Of a stretch of 64,000 nt of DNA, positions 46,390-57,632 are shown piece by piece. Source of the DNA: Adenophora triphylla var. japonica (lineage: Eukaryota > Streptophyta > Magnoliopsida > Asterales > Campanulaceae); NCBI GenBank assembly GCA_022495995.1, contig JAFEMH010007425.1:26443-90442 (forward strand), written 5' to 3'. The stretch's first letter is position 1. Each line of letters opens with the position of its first letter. The notes under the pieces are model-generated. The model was not told the DNA's origin. It worked only from the letters and a program-made list of their open reading frames with translations, and did no database searches. The translations under genes and the position numbers were made by a program.

Positions 46390-46836
46390 TTAATAGCTGT
46401 CGTAGCTCTTGAACAGCTGCCGGCGCTTGATAATTAAGAATACCGCTACGAAAATCTGTATGATCACCCCTACGCCCAGAAACATCAATCCAATTTTCTT
46501 TCCCAGATTGAACTTTGACGATTCTGCTGTCTTCGTTTGAGGATTTGAAGTAGGTGGTGGTAGCGATATTTTTCTTGGGGGAGGTGGGACCATGGGAAGA
46601 GGAGGGGAAGGAGGTGGCGGCGGTGGGGGAGGAGGAGGTGGAGGAGGTGAAAATGGAGGGGGAGATTCAGGGGGAGGTGGCGGAGGGGGAGATTCAGGTG
46701 GAGGTGGCGATTCAGGGGGAGGTGGTGGCGGTGGCGATTCGGTAATCACATTTTGTTGAGAAGCAACGGGAGTAATCAAATTGAAGCTAATCACCAAGCG
46801 AACAATCAACAAGGCCACCAACAATGGCGATTCCAT
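46390..46836 (-). CDS. Proline-rich (extensin-like) single-pass membrane protein
   Basis: 148 codons plus TAA, uninterrupted. Residues 1-26 (MESPLLVALLIVRLVISFNL and following) form a signal peptide. A middle region of about 65 residues is almost only Pro, Ser and Glu (SPPPPPPPE, SPPPFSPPPPPP), the SP3-5 motif hydroxylated and glycosylated in plant cell-wall extensins. One hydrophobic span (IGLMFLGVGVIIQIFVAVFL, about residues 113-132) is followed by IIKRRQLFKSYDSY, a basic tail expected in the cytosol. Small plant proteins with this KRRQL ending after a Pro-rich ectodomain are a known hydroxyproline-rich glycoprotein type; their function is mostly undefined. The only intact, non-transposon gene in the window. 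Confidence 0.75.
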   Translation of the reverse strand: MESPLLVALLIVRLVISFNLITPVASQQNVITESPPPPPPPESPPPPESPPPPPPPESPPPFSPPPPPPPPPPPPPSPPLPMVPPPPRKISLPPPTSNPQTKTAESSKFNLGKKIGLMFLGVGVIIQIFVAVFLIIKRRQLFKSYDSY

Positions 46837-47300
46837 TCAGTAAAAATTATCAACCGAGCCAGAAATTTCAAAACTTCTGGCATCTAAATTTTGATCCCAA
46901 AACGAACAAACTAGGGTTACAATTCACAGAAATTGATTAATTCCTTCAATCCAACCTTCGATTTCAATCAACGAGATGAGTCCAACGGCGCTGGTCTGAT
47001 CTCCCAACCGTTGACTCAATCGTCAAAAAATGGCAAGAAATATCTCCTCGACTTTTGGGGATTACATCAGAAATGTCAAATCTAGGTCATTGTGATGGTC
47101 TTCAATTTGGGAATAATCAGCGAAAGGGTTCAAATTTGGATTATCTGAAAATATATCGCGAATCAAAGCTCTTCAGGTTCTTCGTGATCTCTCCATCCCA
47201 GGAAGAGAAAGAAAGAGAGATGGAGAGAGAGAACGAGAGAGATTGGAGCGAAAGGACAACGAAGAAGGCAGTGAGAGAAATAACGGTTAGCAATAGTTAT
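46837..47300 (-). promoter_or_regulatory. Probable 5' leader and promoter of the proline-rich gene
   Basis: Just upstream on the minus strand, 47190-47285 is a CT-rich tract (plus AGAAAGAGAGATGGAGAGAG and similar), a common feature of plant 5' leaders. AT-rich DNA follows at 47300-47480, which may hold the core promoter; I do not see a single convincing TATA box. The antisense plus-strand frame 47055-47303 has no domain and reflects the GA tract. Confidence 0.4.
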
Positions 47301-48005
47301 TAGCAGTTTGTTACACTTATTTTATTTTCCCTATTTTATTAATTACAACTTGTTTTATATGAGTTGAAAAATTACAAGCATATTATAAAATGGACAAGAT
47401 AGAAATTAAAGTGGTACAAAGACTAAATTTTTTCTATATAAAACCGTGATATTGTTTAATAGTTTTTTTTTTTAAATTAATAATAAAAGCATATTAGCAC
47501 GCTTTACGGTCCGGGGTGTAAATAGTTCGATTTTGTTTGAGTAAATTTATAATCAAAGAATTAGTTATCGGTTTGATAAAAATCCAAACCAAATGATTTG
47601 GTTCAGTTCGATCTAAATCGTGGTCTCATTTATTTTGCAATTTAAATCACTATTTAAATCGTGGTTAAATCACAATAAATCACAATATATACATAGTTTG
47701 ATTTTTTAGACTACATAATATCATGTCAAAATGTGCATGTTTATGTCACATAATAGCAATGTAGCCTAAATGCATTTTTATTTTCAGAAAATTTTGGGGG
47801 AAACATATTTCTCTATAAGTTATAAAAAATCTTGTTTTTAAATATGTTGACTTGGTGTTTTAAAGCCTAAACTCACTGTTTTAAGGCCTAAACTCGCAAT
47901 TTTATTTTCTAGCTTAAACTCACTGTTTTAACGCCTAAACTCACTATTTTACTTTCTATGTATTTTAAGGCCAAAACTCAATGTTTTATGATCTAAACTC
48001 GATGT
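47301..48005. other. AT-rich intergenic DNA with a short degenerate repeat
   Basis: No gene seen. At about 47865-48003 a unit of about 25 bp (consensus CACTGTTTTAAGGCCTAAACT) occurs roughly six times in degenerate form, separated by ATTTTATTTTCTAG-like spacers. A second repeated phrase, AAATCACTATTTAAATCGTGG, lies at about 47643-47690. The repeat ends abruptly at the LTR of element I. Confidence 0.55.
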
Positions 48006-48760
48006 TGATACTGCCAAACAATTTTGGTTGCACAGGAACTGAAAATGAAGATACTCCGGCTGATCCTCCTTCGTTGGGTCACCTACACACATGCAAACAC
48101 GTCAACTAGGCCGGGGGTGGCTCCGGCAAAATCCCTCCGGCGTGAGAGTAAGATTTCTATCTGCAACTGATAAATAACAATGGAGGTTCTCTAGAGAGAG
48201 AGAGAGAGCTTAGAGAGTAGAGAGAGTACGTACCCTTTAAATGACACTATTCCTCATGTTTTATACTACCAAACCCCCATGTGCAACACATGGGGGACAC
48301 TTGTCAACCGTCCACCAAGGGTCCCCAACCAACTCCAAAGTTAGTGAAATTTTCCTGTTCACCATGTCAAATCACCCTACAGTTGACGGTTAATAGTGGG
48401 TCCAACTGACAGGCCAACCTCCGCTCGGGATTATCTTTTACTCAAGTCGCCAGGCGACAATTGCAGAATAGGCGGCAATACTCGAATTGCCGCCAGATCC
48501 AATTTTCTCAACAACAGGGTTCTCGCCACCGCCCACATCATATTTGAATTGCAATTCCTCAAGGTATATATCCCACTTCGCCTTACTCTCACATGCCGCC
48601 CCAAGGATGTCGCCTTATCACCCATGACGCCTCATTACCCTGAACCTACTTTAATACTCATTCAAAACGTATTTGTCCCATTTGTACCTGTTGGACCTAA
48701 TTTCTTGATTCGGGCCCAACTCCATTTTTCATAATCGCATCAGTAGCCCCCAAATTCGAG
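48006..48760 (-). repeat. 3' LTR and polypurine tract of element I
   Basis: The plus strand starts TGATACTGCC (48006) and ends TAATCGCATCA (48742); TGAT-C and GCATCA are near-inverted complements. The adjacent plus GTAGCCCCCAAATTCGAG (48743-48760) gives the minus-strand purine tract CTCGAATTTGGGGGCTAC. No partner LTR is in the window, so the left end is inferred. A short GAGAGA microsatellite lies at 48194-48230. The inverted CCCCCATGTG...CACATGGGGG (about 48275-48296) forms a hairpin. From 48761 to 49393 I see no gene. Confidence 0.6.
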
Positions 48761-49393
48761 ACATGGACTATTCATGGTCCAGGCAAAAATTTTCAAAGGC
48801 CGCCCAAGATTCCCACTACGATCCTTTTCATTTAGCGAGATAAGGACCCTATTTGACACCTATGGGGCTACGTGTCATCTCAGGGTTGAGGGGTCTGAAT
48901 GGTTTGGCAGAGCTGTATTCTGTCTTGATATTCGTGCATTTCAATAAATGATCCATAATAAAGGGGAGGGAATTTCAAAATTCGAACATTATTAAAAATT
49001 CTAGAAAACTCCCCAGCACCCCTTCGTCTCCTCAATGCTAAAGGTCAGTTCCCTGCCCCTCACTTTTCATTTTCCAGTTACTCAACCTTCAAGTTCTCTC
49101 TAGCACTCTGGTAACTATTTCTTGAGAAAAGCCTTTTTTCACCATAATTTCACCAGTTTCTACCGTTAACTTTCACTATTTCTTTACTCCTCTCATGCTT
49201 ACGGTTACAAATCTTCGATTTGGGGCTCCCCAGACGTATTTCTAGAAATTCCCTTCGTATTCTTGAAGTTTCCGGCCAAACTTCGGCCAAAATCATCGTT
49301 TCCGTCATTCTGTTCAATCTTTCCAGGTAAACGCTTGAATTCTCGCGCTTTCCTTATTTATTGCTATTTACTTCCACTTTGCTATCTTGCTCA

Positions 49394-52299
49394 ATGGCAC
49401 GAACTAAGTCCCATGCTAGGACAATTAGGTTTGGGCAAAGTTTGAAAACTGGAGGGTATTATATGGTTGACATGGGGGTGTGGGCAAGGATCCCACGGGA
49501 AGACCTCAATTCTATGCTTATGCGACATGACGCAGATGTCGCTGTCTTAGATGCTTTAGAGATTAGGGGTCCCCCCTTTTTGCACAAGTCCGCACCCATG
49601 AAAACCTTCTATAACACTTGGGAGTTATGCTCGCACATTTGCGACTTTTATCATTCCCGCTTTGATTCTAATTTTTCTGACATTGACTATCCTGCAACCC
49701 CCAATTTACGTAGTCGTCGCTTCTATAAACAGGTTCTTCCCAGCTCCAGCGAACGGAGCGACATGTCTTCCACCAATTCTACTTCCAGCCATGATGTCTC
49801 GGACACTCTAGCCGCGGAGACATCATCTCATAATCAGGTTCCATCTGACCACCTTCCTCTCGCCAATGTCGTAGAAGCCAGTACTTCTTCTACTGACTTC
49901 CAAACTCCTTTGCATGTCAAATTCGGTATCAATCATAATACTTACCATATTGAGCCGTATACCGGCGACATGAACCTAGCCGTCATGCGACAATGAACTG
50001 ATGGGGTTGTCGCCTACGTTTCCCAATTAGAATCCGGTCTTAGGTTTCCTTTAGACCCATTTATTTGCGCCTTCCTACACAAAGCCCAGGCTGCCATAGT
50101 GGACCTCCACCCCAACTCTTTCCGCATTCTGACCAGTTACATTGTCATCTGTAGGGCTCTTAAACATGAACCCACTATTTCTCTTTTTGTCCATCTTTTC
50201 GAAGGCTATACCACTGTTTTTCAGCGAGAAGGTATAATCGAGAAAGGCCTGTCTATAAAATATCGAAAGCCTAAGATCCTCACTCCTCTTCCTGGCAAAG
50301 TCCACAATTGGCAATCTAAGCCGCTGTTTATCACTTCTCTCATTGGGTGGACGCACTCAGGCGACTTAAGGGAGATTATTCCCAAAGTTGAGACCAAGAA
50401 AACATTAGTTTCTGGCGACACCCGCCTCAAAGATCGGATCTTACAAGTCCTTGCCAATGCATCTGACACTGGCCTAGCCCTATTCTCGTGGCGAGAAATA
50501 ATTTCTAGCCCCTCCCTTCTACGAGAATTTGGGTTTCCTGACTTTACTTGCCCAATTGATGAATCCCGCATAACCATCGTTCACACTGCCCCGTATCCTG
50601 GATGGGAAATCCATTCCAATGACTGTTTTGCTTTTGAGTGCGATCCTTGCAAGTGGGAAGGACATTGCTGCAAGGCCATGTATGATGTATACAGTATGCC
50701 CTCTTGCCTCAAACTTTACTTCATTTTCTTTTCTTATTTCCTTTAAATAACTTCTCTCTTTTTCCTTTTGCAGAATTCAGGTCAATGTCGCTATCCCAAC
50801 GACGAGATGCTTTTTTGAATATGGAAGGCCGCCGCAAACGGCTAGCTGATGCCCGTCAAGCCGTTCTGTCTCAAACGGCTGAGAAAGAGATCCCAATCTC
50901 CGTCCATGGTCATGATTCCAATGCTATTGCATGAGAAAAAACCCTTGCCGCTGCAGAGAAAGCCGCTGGGAAAGCTGTGGCTGAACCTTCCTGCAAACGC
51001 AGGAAATCCAAGACCCCAAAATGGGAAACGGGGCTTAACCTGGTGGACGAGGAAGAGGAAGAAGTTGACATAGAGATCATTCAATAACAAGAAACAGAGC
51101 CCCCAGCCACCGATGTCACCGTGACAACTGAATCCACCGAGTCTCTGCAAAGTCTTCCTTCTCCTCCCCTCAAGCGATCCTGCCCCACTGACGGTACTAC
51201 TTCTGAGCAAAGTGAAGGACCAATTTCCGCAGACACTGGACCTTTCGAACCCCATATCGCGAGCTGGCTCAAGGCCGATTTTCAAATGCCCTTTGATGAA
51301 GCTAGCCTTCTGGAGCTCAGCCGCGAGATCGGTGACGTTCCTGATCTTCCTAACTTGGATCTTCGCTTTGCCAACCAAGAATACAACATGCTTGGTGGCG
51401 GCATCATTCAGCGCTCTTGTGTGCCGCAACGGGTTAGGGAGTACGAGGACATTAACAAAGATAATGCTGCGAATGATGGAGGCCTTTATCTCAGTGGTGT
51501 AAGTCACTCTTTTATCACCTATTTTCACTCTGTTTCTCACTTTTACTAACCAAATACTATGTCGTTTTTAACAGATTTCAATCGTTCTTTATGTCCTAAG
51601 AAACTGATGTCGCCATGTAACAACTGAATGGGAAAATAGCGAGAAGGCTCTTAAGTGGGCTCGTGCTGAAAAGGAGAGATACAAGAAAAAATTCCAAGAC
51701 CGTGAACAAGATGTAACCGCTCTTCAAGCGGAAAAAGCCAAATTTGAACAGATTGAGAAGGACCTCCGAGGTGAGACGGGGGCCCAAAAAATAAAGTTGG
51801 AAGATCAGAGCAAACTCTTGGCAGCAGAACTCGCTACGGCCAAAGAAAGCGATCACGACAACAAAGCTTTATTTCCCAGCTTCAAGCCAACCTGACCGAA
51901 ACAAAAACCAAGGCTGAGGTAGATGCCATGGAAATGTACGACAAAGCCTTGATTCATTGCATGCGTGCAGCTGCGGCAAGCTCTAGCGACATACCCGCTA
52001 TTACTCATGAGCTTCTCACCAAATGGGGATCTAAATCCATTTTCAGTGACTTTTGTCGCCTAGGTTATAGCCTAGTTCCGTACGAAGAAGATGAACTTGA
52101 AGAGCTTGCAGCTGAGGATCAACTTCTCAGGAAACCTGTCTGGAAGGTTCCTGCCATGGCTAATCCCGATGCTCTAACTCTCTGGGCTGAACTTATAAGT
52201 GCTAAAGCCAAGGCACACAAAAAGGTCAAAGATGATGCTCAAGCCGCACTAAACGCCCAGGCCACCCCCAGCGACAACCGTGATGCTCCCTCTTTCTGA
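49394..52299 (+). pseudogene. Antisense ORF of element I, putative gypsy-type transposon protein
   Basis: Three exons are inferred: 49394-50693 from MARTKSHARTIRFG; 50774-51498; and 51575-52299, ending DNRDAPSF. Intron 1 (50694-50773) has GTATGCC and TTTTGCAG; intron 2 (51499-51574) has GTAAGTC and TTAACAG. Exon 1 contains a conserved block (LDPFICAFLHKAQAAIVDLH, FRILTSYIVICRALKHEPTI) resembling the Pfam family 'putative gypsy type transposon' (PF04195, from memory). A coiled coil lies at about 51615-51950 (EKERYKKKFQDREQDVTALQ). In-frame stops at about 49994, 50932, 51085 and 51605, mostly at expected CAA or CGA codons, and a shift near 51866 kill it. It is transcribed opposite to pol; its role is unknown. 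Confidence 0.72.
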
Positions 52300-52952
52300 T
52301 CATTTGTTGTGCTTTCAAAACAATCCTTTATTTGAATTTGGGTCTGTATTAAACAATTTACATTTCTGCCTTTTGAATTTGGTTTATTTGCTTTTGGATG
52401 TCGCGGTAAGCAACCTAACTTTGAACTTTACTTCTCGCTATTATGCATGGTTACTTTGACATTTTCTCTCTTATATTTCGGATGCCGCGGTTTGCAACTT
52501 TGCTTTTATAATTTGTCACGAATGCCTTTACTTTGCTTCCTATAATTTTTTCTTCGATAGTTTATCAAAGATTCATTTTACATAATTTATTTATATACAT
52601 ACTACTCCCTTCAAAAGAGTGAGGCTTGTCTTTAGGCAGCTTACTCCTTAAACTGTGATTCTCACATTATCTTATTGCCTTAAATTTGTGGCGACTTTAC
52701 CCAAGTCGATTACTATTCCTACATGCGACAAACCTCCTCTCTTGGTCAATCCTTGACTTAAACGTATGTCTCATATGATGCGAACTGCATTGCTTGCGCA
52801 AAATACATTTATCGACAACAACCTGAAGTACAACTCGTCCTGAACTAAGCTTGGCAACGTTGATCCCTTGGCTCAGTTTTCTTGATTCAACTTTTGCATG
52901 GCGCCTCTAAGCCAGGTCTTTATCGCCTATTAAAAATCGGGCCTTGCTATGC
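52300..52952. other. Unassigned interior of element I
   Basis: About 650 bp between the antisense ORF stop and the hairpin array, with no coding frame in either direction. It contains repeated phrases GATGTCGCGGTAAGCAAC and GATGCCGCGGTTTGCAAC (about 52398-52415 and 52481-52498). It is probably the 3' leader or trailer of the two opposed transcription units. Confidence 0.5.
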
Positions 52953-53415
52953 CTGGCCTCTGCCAGGACTATTCTCGTCTGGTCTCTGCCAGGACTTTTC
53001 TCCCTTGGTCTCTGCCAGGTCTATTCTTTGTCGGGAACTGCCCGGTCTATTCTCGCCTGGTCTCTGCCAGGACTATTCTTTGCTGGGAACTGCCCGGTCT
53101 ATTCTTGCCTGGTCTCTGCCATGACTATCTCGCTTGGCCTCTGCCAGGACTTTCCTTTGCCGGGAACTGCCCGGTCTATTAGGTGCCTGGAACTGCCAGG
53201 TCTATTATTTGTCGGGAAGTTTCCGATCTATTATGTGTCTGGAATAGCCAGACTATTATTTGCCGGGAACTTCCCGGTCTATTATGTGTCTGGAACTTCT
53301 AGACTATTATTTGCCGGGAACTGCCCAGTCTATTATGTGTCTGGAACTGCCAGACTATTATTTGTCGGGAACTGCCCGATCTATTATGTGTCTGGAACTG
53401 CCAGACTATTATTTG
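52953..53415. repeat. Tandem array of about 18 hairpin units
   Basis: Units of 24-28 bp alternate between two forms: stem CTGG-CCAG (CCTGGTCTCTGCCAGGAC, TCTGGAACTGCCAGAC) and stem CGGG-CCCG (GCCGGGAACTGCCCGGTC, GTCGGGAACTGCCCGATC). Each is joined by TATTATTT- or TATTCT-type spacers. Each unit is an inverted repeat with a 3-5 base loop. Stem pairs vary in both arms at once: C-G in GCCGGG/CCCGGTC becomes T-A in GTCGGG/CCCGATC; CCTGG/CCAGG becomes TCTGG/CCAGA. Reading frames across it (52882-53646) are repetitive and unlike any protein known to me. Confidence 0.88.
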
Positions 53416-53640
53416 CGGCAATCTCACCTCCATCTTCGATATTTACTTGTTGGCAACCCTCATGGCCACCGACTTCAATCTTTACTTCTCCAGCGGCAAC
53501 CTTCACTTGCCTCCATCTTTGATCCTTACTTGGCGGCAAACCTTATGGCCACCGACTTCAGTCTTTTGCGACAACCTTCTCGCTCTTATGTGCTCAATTC
53601 TCGATCCTCATCCATCCATCCCTTGATCCATGAAACACAA
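53416..53640. repeat. Two-copy repeat of about 100 bp beside the hairpin array
   Basis: The phrase CATGGCCACCGACTTCAATC (about 53461-53480) recurs as TATGGCCACCGACTTCAGTC (about 53545-53564), each preceded by GGCAACC or GGCAAACC and TTTACTTG or CTTACTTG. CTCCATCTTCGAT and CTCCATCTTTGAT are likewise repeated. It lies between the hairpin array and the end of integrase. Confidence 0.6.
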
Positions 53641-53881
53641 AATTAACCTTGTTAGAATTTCAAAAGTATAGACGGATACAATAAAAACATGTCGCTAGAA
53701 AATTCCCGTCATCTCTTCAGTAATATATGTACAAGTTACACCTAACTAGACTACCAAATTTTACATAACTTTTTCTTCTGATGTGACAATCATAATACTT
53801 AGTTACAAGAAAAGTTATATAACTTTTTCTACCTAGCGCGGCAATCAAAAAATAATTGGATTACAAACAGACGCGAGAACT

Positions 53882-55468
53882 TCATTGATAGAATTGCTTC
53901 AGGTGATCCACGCTCCATGCATTCTTCAATTCCTCGCCATCTTCCTTTCTCAGCTTGTAAGTCCCTTCACGAACGACCTTCGTTACTTGGAATGGGCCCT
54001 CCTACTTTTCATTCAGCTTTGTCTACCCAGGCTTAGGCCCAGTGGCCTCCATACTCCTCAGAACGCAATCTTCGACATTGAAAGATCTTTTATTAACTCG
54101 CTTGTCATGCTGGGCTTTCATCCTTTGTTTGTAATTGATCATCCTCATTCTCGCCTGCAACCTTCTCTTGTCTGCGAGATCCAAATCATTACACTGCCTC
54201 TGCCCATTTCTCGCCTCATCATAATAAGCCACCCTGTAAGTCGGCAAGGCCATCTCAGCTGGCGCCATTGCCTCTGATCCATAAGTAAGCGCAAAGGCGG
54301 TTTCTCCAGTTGAGCCCTTTACGGTGGTTCTCACATACCACAATGCCATTGGCAGCTCTTCTAACCAAGCTCCACCTCTTCCTTCCAAGGTTTTACTCAG
54401 GGAGGCAATGATTTGTTTGTTTGCCGCTTCCGCCTTCCCATTACACTGCGGCCTATAGACTGCCGACATCCAATGCTTAACGTTCAACCTTGCACATTCC
54501 GCCAAAAATTTCTTCCCAAATTGAGTTCCATGGTCTGAAACAATTGCCCTAGGTACCCCATATATGCACCAAATATTCTCCTGAATAAATTTAATCACAT
54601 TATCCTCACTGATTGTCGCCAGTGCTTTAGCCTCTGTCCATTTAGTGAAATAGTCCACTGCGACAACCACGTGCTGACATCCACCCTTAGCCTTCGGGAA
54701 AGACCCTATCAAATCAATTCCCCACATATCAAAAGGCCATGTCGCCACTATTAGGGTCTGCTCCGCTGCTGGTTGTCGGGGAATGTTACCATGTCATTAG
54801 CACTTCTCGTATTTCTTCACGTATATCTCAGCATCCTTTTTCAAACTTGGCCAATAATACCCATGAAATAAGACTTTATCGGCCAGGGTTCTCACACCAG
54901 GGTGGCCACCACACACACCTTCATGAATCTCAAATAAAACCTTCTGCACCATACTTGGCTCAACGCACCTCATCAATGGCTTCGAAAAAGATTTTCTATA
55001 CAAAACACTGTCCTGCACCGTAAATCGCGGCGAGGTCACCTTTATTATCTTTGCCTTCTCCTCATCAGGCGGCAACTCTCCCTTGTCCAAAAATTCTATC
55101 ATTTCCACCACTCAATTCTTTTCAACATCTCCAATCTCCATAATCAGCGGTCTGTTGATGGCCGGCATCTCAACATATTCGACCAACGGCTCACAAGCCG
55201 AACCTTGCTCCTCTGCTCTTGCCGACCTACTCAATGAATCTGCCTGCGAGTTCTCAGTCCTGTGAATCTGTACTAATTCCCAAAACTTAAATCCCTTCAA
55301 AATGTTTCTCGCCATGGTACAATATTTCATCAAAACCGGATTCAACACCCCGTACTCGCCCTTCACTTGATTAACAATCAATTGGGAATTTGAATGAATG
55401 ACAATCTTAGTCAGCCCAATGTTTCTCGCCAATTCAATCCTAGCAACCAATTTTTTCATTCTAAGCAT
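53882..55468 (-). pseudogene. pol: RNase H and integrase of element I
   Basis: The minus strand starts within the additional (archaeal-like) RNase H of Tat elements: VARIELARNIGLTKIVIHSN, where the Asn replaces the expected catalytic Asp, and ENSQADSLSR (about 55250). Integrase: HEGVCGGHPGVRTLADKVLF zinc region (about 54925-54865) ending YEKC, then two adjacent stops, TAA TGA at about 54791-54796, where CAA CGA is expected. Core Asp in MWGIDLIGSFP, Asp in IVSDHGTQFGKKF, Glu in CNGKAEAANK. C-terminal end WSVDHLKQFYQ at 53885. One further stop at 54022 splits the tail. Catalytic residues of integrase are present, but the gene is interrupted. Confidence 0.87.
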
Positions 55469-55479
55469 TTCCTACTATC

Positions 55480-56247
55480 TTTGCGCATTAACTTACTTTC
55501 ATGCTAAATCTCCCTTTCCCTTGCAAATGAAATGCTTTCAAGTCCTAATGTACCCTCAGGATGGCTTGATCTAGCTTGATCATCACTAAACATAATTAGT
55601 GAGACACTAATCAAAGCCTAGGGAAAGAGAGGACAAGCATGGATGCCAAAATTCAAACACTCTTTGCTTTTCTGTTTTTCCATTTACAGTACCAGTTAAA
55701 CTCTGTAAATCAAGTCAAATTTCTAGAAATTACAGAGACAGACTGGAAAACTGTAAAAAAGTTAAGTTGCAGGGTAATCCGCGCGGATGTTATTGTACAT
55801 CAATTTCATCCACGCGGATGATATTGTCATCTGCATACATTTTCAGTTTCTATTGTTTTTTCAGTTTCAGCACAGTTTAAAACCATTTTTCAGTCCAGTC
55901 CAGCAGATTTATTTTATTTCCAGAAAGTCCTTCAAGTCAAACCTTATCTAAAAACACACACACACACACACACACAGACATTGTTTCAAGTTTGGAAGAC
56001 TCATCTTACGAGGCATTTCGGGTGAACGTCAAATGTTCTTTCCGGAGTGTAACGTGACCTCCGAACTCATTTCTCTACTTTCGGGCATGCATTTTTCAAT
56101 GTTTTAGCCCTAAACTAAAATGGCGTGGCGACTCCATGTATTTTCAAGTCCACTAAGATTGACCCAATCTCAAAAATCATTTCAAACTCCAAGTTGTTGG
56201 GTGCCAAATATTATTGGGGTATATCACATTGGCGACTCCGCTGGGGA
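55480..56247 (+). repeat. 5' LTR and primer-binding site of element F
   Basis: The right end ATATCACA at 56228 is followed by one base and the primer site. The left end is not defined: homology to RNase H of element I fades near 55455-55470, and several TG dinucleotides follow (for example 55482 and 55502). It contains palindromes ATCCGCGCGGAT (55777-55788) and ATCCACGCGGAT (55808-55819), and an AC dinucleotide repeat at about 55952-55976. Frame 55639-55821 is not recognisable. Confidence 0.65.
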
Positions 56248-57632
56248 CTGAGCTTTAAAAACTTGTCTTTTTTCAAAAAAAAAACTTGTTTTTTTTTTAA
56301 CTTTCGTGGGTCAAGCTTCCGTCCCAATACTTGAACTTTGTGTTTTTATGTGTGTTTATTTGTACATATTGGCCTTGCAATGATATATTGCTATTGGTTT
56401 GACTATGTCGGGAAAAGTCAAAGTTTGACTGTTGTGCCGTGGACTTGTGATGTTTGAAAAGGGACGCAGTCCTCCCTTACAATAACTTTGAATGTTCAAC
56501 TCTTATGTGCTTATGTGCTTACATGCTTTCAAAATATTTTCGAAAATGCTTTCAAAATAAATTATTTTCAAAATCTTTTGCATGCATCATGCCTTTAAGA
56601 CACATTTGAAAATCCCTCTTTTTACTTAAAAAGGAATCTAGACTGCCGCATACTATGCGCACTTTGACCGTACACTGCACACTACGTCCTTAACCCGGGA
56701 AATCTCAGTAGCAGCCCGGGAGGCCTTACTACGCCTCTCGGTGCGAGCACGGGACTACCCAAACAGCCATTGGTTTACCCTCGTGTCTACCCTGCACTTG
56801 TCCGTGACACACATTATTGTCCGAGACTTGGTTGGTTTTTTGTCTGGTCCGTGTCAGGTCGCGTTAGTGTATACCTCGTGTCAGTCAAACACCAGTCAAT
56901 GTGCAAGTCAGGATCCTTCGTGGACCTAAATCAGTCGAGGTCATGTCGGTTTTCCGTCATGTACTTTGACTCGATCTTGAATGGCGCTTTGACTTTGACA
57001 TTAACTTTGACCTGCACTGCTTATGCACCGGCTCCTGGTGTGACACCGAGTCATTAGGAATTAACGCCCAGTCCATGTTTAATTATCGCTTAATCAACGA
57101 CGAGTCAAGATCCTTTGTGGACACTTATCAGTCAAGGTCATGACGGATTTTCGTCAGGCACCTTAACTCGATCTTGACCCTCGACGTTGGCTTTGCCCGT
57201 AATTTGCATCGAGTGTACGTTAAGACTTCGCTAGACCTTAGGTTCGTTTTCCTTTTCGGTCGGTGGGACCTGCTTGCCCTATGGAACCCTTGTTTGAGGT
57301 TACAGGTTGAGGGGTCTATAGGTGTAGTGATGGGTCCCACTGATCCAGTACATAGAGTAGTTTAAAGAAAAAAAAAGAGCAATCTTTTCCAACCATTTAG
57401 GATTTGAGAGAAAGCATTTTAAGTAAACTCGAACAAATAATTGCATGTTGCATGAGCCCTAAGCCCAAACACCAACCTGGTTCGCTTTTTCGAGTCTGAA
57501 CCGCACCCTTTTGTGCCTTCCACAGTAAGCAAAGTTTGGATCAAGATCCCGGGTCATCATTTGTTCAGCTCATTCGTTCCGGAATCAGATACTTCATCGG
57601 TTTCTTCCTTCGCTTCAGCTCAGAGTTTCAGA
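56248..57632 (+). other. Leader of element F
   Basis: Long untranslated leader between primer site and gag, as usual in Tat/Ogre elements. Two diverged copies of a roughly 180-bp block are visible: GTCAGGATCCTTCGTGGACC...TCAGTCGAGGTCATG (about 56908-56945) and GTCAAGATCCTTTGTGGACA...CAGTCAAGGTCATGACG (about 57104-57145), each followed by CCGTCA or TCGTCA and ACTCGATCTTGA. Frames inside (for example 56770-57057) have no domain. Confidence 0.55.

Larger units (their letters stand above)
48006..55468 (-). mobile_element. Tat/Retand-type element I, 5' truncated, with antisense ORF
   Basis: Minus-strand order: RNase H and integrase (55468-53882), a repeat-rich region (53640-52940), an antisense ORF (plus strand 49394-52299), a purine tract (complement of 48743-48760) and a 3' LTR (48006-48742). 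The extra RNase H domain upstream of integrase and an antisense ORF in the 3' part are features of Tat/Retand elements (from the literature on extra ORFs in plant gypsy elements). Upstream genes are missing because element F lies against RNase H at about 55470. The rest may lie beyond the window. Confidence 0.75.

Noticed and set aside
46554..46745. Plus-strand Val/Glu/Gly-rich frame
   Set aside because: It is antisense to the SPPPP codons of the proline-rich gene; the minus-strand product has a signal peptide and membrane span, the antisense has nothing.
52953..53415. CRISPR-like array of short repeats
   Set aside because: Units are contiguous variants of each other with short constant spacers, there are no unique spacers and no cas genes, and the context is a plant retroelement.
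52882..53646. Three overlapping plus-strand frames encoding repeated peptides
   Set aside because: They open because the hairpin array has a period compatible with several frames. The peptide repeats (for example CLELPDYYL) lack any family, and stem pairing explains the conservation better.
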